Positions 15,226 to 20,176 of a stretch of DNA of 20,176 nucleotides are shown here, one piece after another (position 1 is the stretch's first letter; each line of letters opens with the position of its first letter). The notes below the pieces were generated by a model. That model had not been told where the DNA came from and ran no database searches. It saw only the letters and a list, made by a program, of their open reading frames with translations. The position numbers were made by a program, and so were the translations under genes. This DNA comes from a virus, in IMG/VR virus record IMGVR_UViG_3300025472_000041, positions 1 through 20,176 of that record; one strand, given 5' to 3'.

Positions 15226-15458
15226 TGCAGCCACCTCGGAAAGATGAGATTGTACCACGGAAGCCGCTCACGGCGTTCCACAGCAAGGATGTCTTGCACG
15301 AGGGAACTGATTGCCTCCGCCGTTATCTTTTCCCACTCGAATGTGGGAATGGGCGTGCCGGACCACGCAAGACGTAGAGCACTCTGTTCGAGTTGCTCGA
15401 CTATCTCACCGGCTACATCTATAATCAGCCTCTCGTAGTTCTTCCCGTTTGCGTTCAT
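15222..15458 (-). CDS. Small acidic helical protein, 78 aa, unknown function
   Basis: ATG 15458 follows AGGAGA with 6 nt spacing, about 12 nt from the predicted start of the promoter at 15477-15506. The sequence (NYERLIIDVAGEIVEQLEQS and so on) is mostly amphipathic helix with a Trp-rich end (LPWYNLIFPRWLQ). There is no Cys, signal or membrane segment. Its first place in the replication operon suggests an early, possibly regulatory or helper protein, but no family is recognised. Confidence 0.75.
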   Translation of the reverse strand: MNANGKNYERLIIDVAGEIVEQLEQSALRLAWSGTPIPTFEWEKITAEAISSLVQDILAVERRERLPWYNLIFPRWLQ

Positions 15459-15476
15459 GTCATTCTCCTACATTCC

Positions 15477-15506
15477 AGACTACAATAAAATGGCTTGTGT
15501 TGTCAA
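15477..15506 (-). promoter_or_regulatory. Probable sigma70-type promoter, TTGACA-N18-TAGTCT
   Basis: A perfect -35 lies at 15506-15501 on the minus strand. TAGTCT at 15482-15477 keeps the most conserved -10 bases (T1, A2, T6), with an 18-nt spacer. A TATTGT lies only 13 nt from the -35 and is a poorer fit. It sits between the tRNA-His gene and the 78-aa gene and would start the block ending in the DNA polymerase. Confidence 0.55.
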
Positions 15507-15514
15507 GCGAAAAG

Positions 15515-15588
15515 TGGGTTGCCGGACGGGAATCGAACCCGCGTAGCAAGAGCCACGGTCCTGCGCTCTACCACTGAGCTACCGGCAA
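15515..15588 (-). tRNA. tRNA-His (GTG anticodon), CCA encoded, C at position 33
   Basis: The acceptor TTGCCGG pairs fully with CCGGCAA, then discriminator C and encoded CCA. The D arm GCTC-AGTGGTA-GAGC and T arm GCGGG-TTCGATT-CCCGT are standard. The anticodon arm CAGGA-CCGTGGC-TCTTG places GTG at 34-36. A C discriminator is the hallmark of bacterial tRNA-His. Two oddities: position 33 is C instead of the near-universal T, and the base before position 1 is T, not the G-1 expected for tRNA-His. The gene begins 5 nt after the stop of the zinc-ribbon gene, so it must be cut from the mRNA. Confidence 0.85.
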
Positions 15589-15593
15589 ACTCG

Positions 15594-15893
15594 TTAAGGC
15601 ATAAATAGCTTGCCTCGTGGATTCTGCGGAGGGGGAAAGCCGTACCCGCCTTGAAACATTCCGGGAGGGAAGTTTCCTGATGAGGCGATTTCCGGCATCT
15701 TTATCCCGGCCATTGCAATGTTGAATACCGCGCCGCACTTCGCACAGTAGATGACTTGCAAGATGGGGATAGGTTGGCCCGCCGGTATGTCAGGGACTTC
15801 CTTTGTGGCCGCGTTCAATTGCAGCGGTTCGTTGTGACAGTACTGGCATTTGGGTAAGACTTTTGGCGGCTGTTTGGCTGCATCTTCGCTCAT
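15594..15893 (-). CDS. Zinc-ribbon protein, 99 aa, unknown function
   Basis: ATG 15893 overlaps the endolysin stop (ATGA) and has AGGAGA 7 nt upstream. Two CxxC pairs, CQYC (16-19) and CAKC around residue 50, are separated by about 30 residues and form a probable zinc ribbon. The C-terminal 40 residues are Gly, Pro, Phe and Met-rich (FPPGMFQGGYGFPPP) and likely disordered. I do not know the family. It might bind nucleic acid or protein. Its stop lies 5 nt from the tRNA-His gene. Confidence 0.8.
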   Translation of the reverse strand: MSEDAAKQPPKVLPKCQYCHNEPLQLNAATKEVPDIPAGQPIPILQVIYCAKCGAVFNIAMAGIKMPEIASSGNFPPGMFQGGYGFPPPQNPRGKLFMP

Positions 15894-16330
15894 GTGTTGT
15901 CTCCTGATTCAAATAAGGCTTCCTCTGCCTTGCGCCTTTTGAGTAGGCCAGCCAAGTGCTGTCCGCCTGCCATGTCCCACATCTCTAGCACCTTGGCTGC
16001 GCCGTGATAGTCTTTGTTGTTGAGCAGCCGGAGTGTTGTTGACTTCTCGAAATTTCCGCTTCCAGCATTGAACACGAAGTCCACAAGGCCATCGAACTCC
16101 GGCTGCGTTAGTGGAACATGCACGACGCGGTTGACTTCGGATTCAGCCCATGCCACGTCTGAGAGTAGCCAAGCATCGGCTTGTTCCTGCGTGCAGGTCA
16201 TGCCCTCGACCACTTTATAGGTATGCCCCCAACCAATGGTATAGACCTTTCCGTTGGCGTCCCAATAGGCTACAAGCCTGCATTGCTCGAAGTTTTCAGT
16301 TAACTTCATTCCGTCTTTGGAATATCGCAT
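15890..16330 (-). CDS. GH24 endolysin (T4/P21-type lysozyme), 146 aa
   Basis: The N-terminus carries the GH24 signature: TENFEQCRLVAYWDANGKVY followed by TIGWGHT. Catalytic Glu is E15 and Asp D24; Thr is probably T31, one residue further than usual because of a one-residue longer loop. FDGLVDFVFNAGSGNF and the C-terminal LLKRRKAEEALF are typical of this lysozyme family, which cuts the glycan strand of peptidoglycan. There is no signal peptide, so release needs a holin. No holin is adjacent; the small membrane protein at 5386-5562 is a distant candidate. The start lies within the end of the AAA+ gene (25-nt overlap). Confidence 0.95.
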   Translation of the reverse strand: MRYSKDGMKLTENFEQCRLVAYWDANGKVYTIGWGHTYKVVEGMTCTQEQADAWLLSDVAWAESEVNRVVHVPLTQPEFDGLVDFVFNAGSGNFEKSTTLRLLNNKDYHGAAKVLEMWDMAGGQHLAGLLKRRKAEEALFESGDNT

Positions 16331-17457
16331 ACTGCTTTTTCCTTCCCATCGTCTTCCTCGATCACTTGGCAGGCGGCTGGTACGATTTCGTCTGTGTTCT
16401 GTTCTTTGAATATGGCTGTAATGGCTTTGTCTTGTATGTCAAGAACGACCATGCCCGGCTTGCGTAGTTGGCCTGTGCCGATGATCGTTGCCAAAGGACT
16501 GACGATGTGTTCCTCGATCATGCGCTTGATGTTGCGAGCGCCGTGTTTCGGGTCAGACCCCTTGCTCAGAAACTCATTCAATTTCGTAGTCACGCCAAGT
16601 GTGAACACGAGTTGTTGTGGGGTGGGACTGCGTTCGTTTGCAGCCATCACGACACTCAACCCGCGATTCCATACTTTCCAAACTTCGATGTTAATGATTC
16701 GGTTAATGGCCTCGGCGGTGAGAGGCTTGTATACCAGAATCTTGTTGATACGCCCCATGAACTCAGGGTCGAACTTTCGTTTCGCGGCGGAGGTAGCCTG
16801 CTTTGAAATGTCCCTGAAAGCCTCGACGTAATCCCTAGCCTCGGCGAAGCCAATGGACTCTTGGTTGATGACCCGGCTACCTACGTTGCTGGTGAGAAAG
16901 ATGAGCGCCCGCGTCAAGTCGATGCGCATATTGCGGCCATCGTACATCTCACCTTTGTCCAGAATGCCCAACAGAAGCTCCCACAGGCGTGGGCTGGCCT
17001 TCTCAATTTCATCGAAGAGTATTACGCTCACCTTCGGGCCTTCTTGCGTCCAGCCACGTTGTAGGTTCTCGGGACATAGAAGTGGGCGTGTACCCTTGTT
17101 TCCGGCCTCGGCGGGGTTGTAGTGCCCAGCATAGCCCGGTGGAGACCCTATAATGCGAGCTACTTGGTGATCTTCGGTATATTCTGCGCAGTTGATCTTT
17201 ATCATGCAATCCGGGTCTCCGTGGATTGCTTCGGCGATTGACTCTACGGTCAACGTCTTGCCAACCCCAGTCGGTCCCAAAAGTAAAGAATTAAACATTG
17301 GTTTAGACGGGTCTGACAGGCCAACCCACGCAACCTCGAATGACCTGCTAAGATCATTTAAGGCGTCGTCCTGACCCACTATGCGCTTGAAGAGCAAGTC
17401 TTCAAACTTTTGCCGCGCTTTGGTTTTAAGTGTCAGGTCCAGCGGAATGTTAGCCAT
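16306..17457 (-). CDS. Clp-type AAA+ unfoldase, single D2-like module with an IGF loop, 383 aa
   Basis: The protein matches the second AAA+ module of ClpA/ClpC/ClpB: Walker A GPTGVGKT at 61-68, pore loop GYAG at 108-111, Walker B VILFDEIEKA at 145-154, sensor 1 in FLTSN (N191), arginine finger R236 in FMGRINK, and sensor 2 R308 in GARNIKR. An N-terminal domain and a D1 module are absent. Between sensor 1 and the PEF-x-x-R-I-N segment it has ESIGF (200-204), where ClpA has KSIGL and ClpC has a VGF loop that docks on ClpP; ClpB lacks it. AGGA precedes the ATG by 5 nt. It probably unfolds protein substrates as a hexamer, perhaps for host ClpP; no protease partner is in the window. Confidence 0.9.
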   Translation of the reverse strand: MANIPLDLTLKTKARQKFEDLLFKRIVGQDDALNDLSRSFEVAWVGLSDPSKPMFNSLLLGPTGVGKTLTVESIAEAIHGDPDCMIKINCAEYTEDHQVARIIGSPPGYAGHYNPAEAGNKGTRPLLCPENLQRGWTQEGPKVSVILFDEIEKASPRLWELLLGILDKGEMYDGRNMRIDLTRALIFLTSNVGSRVINQESIGFAEARDYVEAFRDISKQATSAAKRKFDPEFMGRINKILVYKPLTAEAINRIINIEVWKVWNRGLSVVMAANERSPTPQQLVFTLGVTTKLNEFLSKGSDPKHGARNIKRMIEEHIVSPLATIIGTGQLRKPGMVVLDIQDKAITAIFKEQNTDEIVPAACQVIEEDDGKEKAVCDIPKTE

Positions 17458-17493
17458 TTTTATCCTGTAAATAATGAATAGTAGCTTTAAGAA

Positions 17494-18165
17494 TTAAAAT
17501 ACTATCCTTAAAACCGGATTATGAATTTTATAGACATAGCAATGTTTCCCCGGCAATTCAATCGAAATCAATTCTCCTTGGTCATACTTTGCTCGAAGTT
17601 TTTTCACGAACGGTTTGTAATCCCCATTGTATTTCGTCCTAAGTGCGCGGGAATGATAAGTCCGTCCGGTTTCGGGGTCTGTGAATCCTCTGTCCTTTCC
17701 GCTGAGACCTATATATTCAAAATTGGATGCTTTGTAGATTACACCGCTATGTCCGTGCATCGGGTCAGCATAACTAACAACAATTTTGATTTCAGGCGCA
17801 TTCTTTTTAATCCAACGCAAGGTATAGCCGATCATGCGGCTTTCAGCGTTTTTCCCCACCGAATCAAGGAAAACTAATCGCCGTAATTCCAGTACCTCTT
17901 TTTCGGATTCTCCAAATCTTTTCCAAGCCGTAGTTGAAAATTGACCGTAAACAACCGCACCGACCAACGCGCCTTTATACGTGGCCGAAAAGCAGAAAGA
18001 AATTTTCACCCCATTCAAATTATGTGAGTAATGATGCTGTTCTACAAACATCCGAATATCCGAAAGTTTGCATTGCGCAATTACAAAATCTGTCGCTGAA
18101 ATTTGGAGCGAAGGAGTCGGAATCGAACCGCTACCTGACTGCTGGTTGACAGTCTGTCCTACCAT
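17494..18165 (-). CDS. Mom-like GNAT-fold DNA modification protein, about 223 aa
   Basis: Hallmarks of phage Mom-like proteins are present: FVEQHHYSH at 40-48, GALVGAVVYG, ELRRLVFLDSV and SYADPMHGHSGVIYKASNF at 131-149. Mu Mom turns adenine into an N6-carbamoylmethyl form that protects phage DNA from restriction. The start is uncertain. ATG 18165 has GGAGG at a 7-nt spacing, but both lie inside the tRNA-like element, so the first 20 residues are read through it. The next in-frame ATG (M39) would remove the first strand of the fold (DFVIAQCKLSDIR), and no GTG or TTG lies between. The gene is AT-rich (20 G+C of 60 at 18001-18060). The Mom family call is firm; its exact modification is unknown. 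Confidence 0.8.
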   Translation of the reverse strand: MVGQTVNQQSGSGSIPTPSLQISATDFVIAQCKLSDIRMFVEQHHYSHNLNGVKISFCFSATYKGALVGAVVYGQFSTTAWKRFGESEKEVLELRRLVFLDSVGKNAESRMIGYTLRWIKKNAPEIKIVVSYADPMHGHSGVIYKASNFEYIGLSGKDRGFTDPETGRTYHSRALRTKYNGDYKPFVKKLRAKYDQGELISIELPGKHCYVYKIHNPVLRIVF

Positions 18166-18179
18166 TAAACGACCTCCGC
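18104..18179 (-). tRNA. Degenerate tRNA-like element, Gly-type acceptor, anticodon unresolved
   Basis: The acceptor GCGGAGG pairs with CCTTCGC (one G-T), followed by T73 and encoded CCA. The D arm is GTTT-AATGGTA-GGAC. The anticodon stem GACTG/CAGTC is perfect but encloses an 8-nt loop, TCAACCAG. The T loop TTCGATT is canonical, but its stem needs a 2-nt bulge (AG) and one unpaired T precedes the acceptor strand. The U73 and GCG/CGC ends are Gly-like, and ACC could be read in the loop. It may be a pseudo-tRNA, a frameshift-type tRNA or an RNA processing signal. Confidence 0.5.
18173..18177 (-). promoter_or_regulatory. SD site inside the tRNA-like acceptor stem
   Basis: GGAGG within the acceptor strand GCGGAGG lies 7 nt before ATG 18165, which itself falls in the D loop. 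The spacing is ideal for the Mom-like frame. If the RNA folds as a tRNA the site is buried, which would make translation and tRNA folding mutually exclusive. Confidence 0.45.
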
Positions 18180-18193
18180 ACTTCTGCAAATTT

Positions 18194-18376
18194 TCATATT
18201 TTACCTTCGCACCAACAAGGCATCCATATTAGCCCGTAGTGGGGGCACTTAAAGTCTTCGTGCTCCCACCACTGACCGCAATTAGGACAACGGTGTGGGT
18301 GAAGGGCCGTTCGTTCTTTCTTTACCGGCCCTTCTTTTGCGTCATTTGCTAGCTTCGCTCGTTTTACTGACGCCAT
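18194..18376 (-). CDS. Cys-rich small zinc-finger-like protein, 60 aa
   Basis: ATG 18376 has GGAGG 6 nt upstream and lies within the recA tail (35-nt overlap). After a basic N-terminus, the C-terminal half reads CPNCGQWWEHEDFKCPHYGL and then MPCWC: a CxxC pair, CPH and a CxC pair that could bind one or two zinc ions. There is no membrane or signal segment. A nucleic-acid or protein-binding role is likely; the family is not recognised. It ends 14 nt before the tRNA-like element. Confidence 0.75.
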   Translation of the reverse strand: MASVKRAKLANDAKEGPVKKERTALHPHRCPNCGQWWEHEDFKCPHYGLIWMPCWCEGKI

Positions 18377-19424
18377 CTTTGGCCTCCGTTTGTTTCAGGC
18401 GCTCTGTCATGGCTGTGAGAACTTTTTGGTACGTCTCAGTCACAGCCGGGGTATTCAAGGTGTCAATGGCGTTGCGCCGTCCTTGACCGAGGCGTTCGTT
18501 GTTAAAAGCGTACCATGCGCCCGATTTTTCTACTATACCATACTCCACGGCATTGTCAAGCAAATTCCCGGTCACGTCCAAACCCCGGTCAAACAGCAGG
18601 TCTATTTCAACTTCGCGGAACGGCGTCCCTACTTTGTTCTTTACGGCTTTGATGCGAGTCCTGTTTCCAATTATTGGAGCATCTTCGCCAGACCCTTCTT
18701 TGATTGCGCCGATGCGCCGCATGTCCAGCCGGACAGAGGCATAGAACTTCAAAGCACGTCCGCCGGTGGTGGTCTCCGGCGAGCCGAACATAACACCAAT
18801 CTTTTCGCGGATTTGGTTGATAAATATCACGACCGTCTTGCTCTTGTTGATCTTGCTCCGCAGCATCCGCATAGCCTGTGACATGAGCCTAGCCTGTAAG
18901 CCTACGTTGGCATCGCCGATCTCGCCGTCAAGCTCGGCTTGGGGCACCAGTGCGGCAACGGAGTCTACAACGATCACTCCGAAGGCGGCGGATTCGACAA
19001 GCATGTCCAAAATTCCAAGAGCTTCTTCTCCGCTGTCCGGCTGGCTAATCATGAGAGCTTTAACATTGACTCCGTTTGTCGATGCCCACTTCGGGTCTAC
19101 GGAGTTTTCTGCGTCGATGTACGCGGCTAGCTCGCCCACAGCTTGTGCAGCGCCGACAATGTGCAGCGCGAGGGTGGTCTTGCCGCTGGCTTCTGGTCCG
19201 AAGATTTCGATGATGCGTCCTCGGGGTACTCCGCCTATACCGAGAAGATCGTGATCGACGCTCCAAATGCCGGTAGGTATATGCGGCATCGGTATGCCTA
19301 GTTGTCTGGCCATAGAGAAGATCGCTCCCTTGCCGTACTTCTCTTCAACTTTCCCAAAAACTTGACTGGCTGCTTTCAGCTTGTCCTGTTTGGTTTGCGG
19401 TGTTTCGACAGGTACGTCGCTCAT
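18342..19424 (-). CDS. recA: RecA recombinase, 360 aa
   Basis: This is a full-length bacterial-type RecA rather than the UvsX type: Walker A GPEASGKT at 76-83 (bacterial RecA usually has GPESSGKT), the catalytic Glu E106 in YIDAENSVDP, Walker B VIVVDS at 150-155, GLQARLMSQAMR around 175-186, FINQIREKIGVMFGSPETTT around 201-220 (L2 region) and GGRALKFYAS. The C-terminal domain is present and the tail is short and mixed in charge. It forms ATP-driven filaments for strand exchange, used in phage recombination and replication. Start ATG 19424 has GGAGA upstream and lies inside the end of the previous frame (80-nt overlap); the next Met would remove needed sequence. A possible internal promoter lies near codon 290. 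Confidence 0.97.
   Translation of the reverse strand: MSDVPVETPQTKQDKLKAASQVFGKVEEKYGKGAIFSMARQLGIPMPHIPTGIWSVDHDLLGIGGVPRGRIIEIFGPEASGKTTLALHIVGAAQAVGELAAYIDAENSVDPKWASTNGVNVKALMISQPDSGEEALGILDMLVESAAFGVIVVDSVAALVPQAELDGEIGDANVGLQARLMSQAMRMLRSKINKSKTVVIFINQIREKIGVMFGSPETTTGGRALKFYASVRLDMRRIGAIKEGSGEDAPIIGNRTRIKAVKNKVGTPFREVEIDLLFDRGLDVTGNLLDNAVEYGIVEKSGAWYAFNNERLGQGRRNAIDTLNTPAVTETYQKVLTAMTERLKQTEAKDGVSKTSEASK
18532..18559 (-). promoter_or_regulatory. Possible internal promoter in recA, TTGACA-N16-TATAGT
   Basis: On the minus strand a perfect -35 (18559-18554) and a 5/6 -10 (18537-18532) are 16 nt apart, within recA codons. It would transcribe the Cys-rich gene, the tRNA-like element, the Mom-like gene and on toward the endolysin. 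Coding constraint could also produce this by chance. Confidence 0.35.
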
Positions 19425-19692
19425 GTTTCTTTTTCTCCGGTTTCAAAAGGTCTTTAACGAGAGATGTTACAAAATCTCGTATTGCTTCTTCACGAACGTT
19501 CTGCGCTCGCATGATCTTGACTTCGTAGGCGTAGTATTCGCAGGCTGTTTGGAAAAGCAGTTTTGCTAATTCTTGTGTTTTTTTAAAAGAAAAGATTTCT
19601 TCAGACAAATCCCCATATTGTGCATGGTCAGGTCCGGGGGTGATGATGTGAAGCTGGCCGTGCTTGTCAACACGAAACTCAGGAAGAGCCAT
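19345..19692 (-). CDS. Unknown protein, 115 aa, upstream of recA
   Basis: ATG 19692 is preceded at some distance by GGAAAGGA. The first 85 residues look protein-like (MALPEFRVDKHGQLHIITPG then a long helical stretch EEIFSFKKTQELAKLLFQTA). The last 27 residues are read in the region that also encodes the RecA N-terminus and are Ser/Gln/Arg-rich and low in structure. It overlaps the gene before by 14 nt and recA by 80 nt. No family is recognised and no Cys clusters or membrane segments are visible. Perhaps a small recombination helper, but this is only context. Confidence 0.65.
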   Translation of the reverse strand: MALPEFRVDKHGQLHIITPGPDHAQYGDLSEEIFSFKKTQELAKLLFQTACEYYAYEVKIMRAQNVREEAIRDFVTSLVKDLLKPEKKKHERRTCRNTANQTGQAESSQSSFWES

Positions 19693-20125
19693 TGCGGGTC
19701 GTCCTTTCCGGCCTGTTGTAGGTCTCGCTAAAGTAGTCCTTGATTGGGTAGATGCCCCGGCGCTTGAAGGCTTCTCCTAGCCGGTCAATCAGAAAGACGT
19801 ACTTCTGCGTTTCTGGAATGGAAACGCGCACGGTATCTACTAGGTGATAAAATAACCGGCGGTGGTGCGGAGGCAACGTGTGTTTTACGGTGAGGTCAAC
19901 GTCCGTGATGAAATCACTTTGCGTTGGTTTGATTCTTCCCTCAGCGCGGGTAGCTGGCGACTCTCCCGGATTGCGACCGGGGTTGATCGACGGCACGCAT
20001 CCTGATATACGCAAGGATTCCTGATAAGGAAAGAATACACCTTCAAACACGCTTTGCCAGTACGAACGCACTGGCGTCGGCTTTTTTGGCTTAGGCTTGT
20101 CTTTGTGTTTACGCAGACGCTTCAT
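19679..20125 (-). CDS. Unknown basic protein, 148 aa
   Basis: ATG 20125 has AGGAGA 5 nt upstream. The N-terminus is strongly basic (MKRLRKHKDKPKPKKPTPVR), then a mixed fold with HTLPPHHRRLFYHLVDTVRV and ETQKYVFLIDRLGEAFKRRG. No motif lets me name a family. The Lys-rich start suggests nucleic-acid binding. It leads the run of genes into recA and its end overlaps the next frame by 14 nt. Confidence 0.7.
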   Translation of the reverse strand: MKRLRKHKDKPKPKKPTPVRSYWQSVFEGVFFPYQESLRISGCVPSINPGRNPGESPATRAEGRIKPTQSDFITDVDLTVKHTLPPHHRRLFYHLVDTVRVSIPETQKYVFLIDRLGEAFKRRGIYPIKDYFSETYNRPERTTRNGSS

Positions 20126-20176
20126 TGGGGTCTCCTGTCTGAATGACTACGCCAGTCGCTCCGTTTGGACAGGAGA
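20122..20176 (-). CDS. C-terminal end of a further leftward gene (partial)
   Basis: One minus-strand frame is open from the right edge to TGA 20124-20122, which overlaps the ATG of the 148-aa gene as ATGA, the junction type used repeatedly in this window. The visible end reads LLSKRSDWRSHSDRRPQ. With 18 codons only, the call rests on the overlap pattern. Confidence 0.35.
   Translation of the reverse strand, partial: LLSKRSDWRSHSDRRPQ
20131..20176. repeat. Perfect 9-bp inverted repeat at the window edge
   Basis: TCTCCTGTC (20131-20139) and GACAGGAGA (20168-20176) are exact reverse complements, 28 nt apart. One arm contains the SD of the 148-aa gene, so pairing in RNA could hide that site. 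The right arm is cut by the window end and may be longer. Confidence 0.5.

Noticed and set aside
1-20176. CRISPR array or insertion sequence
   Set aside because: No regularly spaced direct repeats, transposase motifs or flanking target duplications were found by eye.

Overview
The window looks like part of a double-stranded DNA tailed phage genome (Caudoviricetes). Genes are packed tightly, with frequent ATGA or GTGA stop/start overlaps and strong Shine-Dalgarno (SD) sites. A very large virion-type protein, a GH24 endolysin, a family A DNA polymerase without a 5' nuclease domain, a RecA, a GIY-YIG endonuclease and tRNA-type genes sit close together, and nothing resembles host housekeeping. 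The SD sites and sigma70-like promoters point to a bacterial host; I cannot name it. Sampled stretches are near 50% GC, with several clearly AT-richer blocks.

Layout. Bases 1-5363 read rightward: the end of an upstream gene, a 1133-residue mosaic protein with tandem N-terminal repeats, a Gly/Ala-rich segment and an M41-like zinc-peptidase-type domain, then a near-consensus promoter, a 48-residue protein, a GIY-YIG endonuclease, an unknown 222-residue protein and a possible SleB-like wall hydrolase. Everything from 5386 to the right edge reads leftward, so the two halves converge at about 5363-5386.

The leftward half falls into three blocks. (a) 15.5-20.2 kb: two unknown proteins, RecA, a Cys-rich small protein, a degenerate tRNA-like element fused to the start of a Mom-like DNA modification gene, a Clp-type AAA+ unfoldase with a ClpP-docking-like IGF tripeptide, a GH24 endolysin, a zinc-ribbon protein and a tRNA-His. 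(b) 11.2-15.5 kb, behind a promoter at 15477-15506: two small proteins, a calcineurin-like phosphoesterase, a nucleoside 2-deoxyribosyltransferase-like protein, a DUF5664/MazG-type nucleotide hydrolase-like protein and DNA polymerase. This is a replication and nucleotide block. (c) 5.4-11.1 kb, behind a promoter at 11083-11111: a glycan cassette with a GT4-GT10 fusion glycosyltransferase, two SAM methyltransferases, a sugar-nucleotide SDR enzyme, a GT2 glycosyltransferase and a small membrane protein.

The most notable points are the stand-alone Clp D2-type unfoldase with an IGF loop; the phage glycan cassette that pairs an SDR of GDP-fucose-synthase appearance with a fucosyltransferase-type GT10 domain; the HEAAGH variant M41-like domain inside a virion-type protein; the tRNA-like element whose acceptor stem also forms the SD site of a Mom-like gene; and three promoters whose predicted start sites leave leaders of only about 9-12 nt. 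All functions are read from sequence motifs; no search was run.
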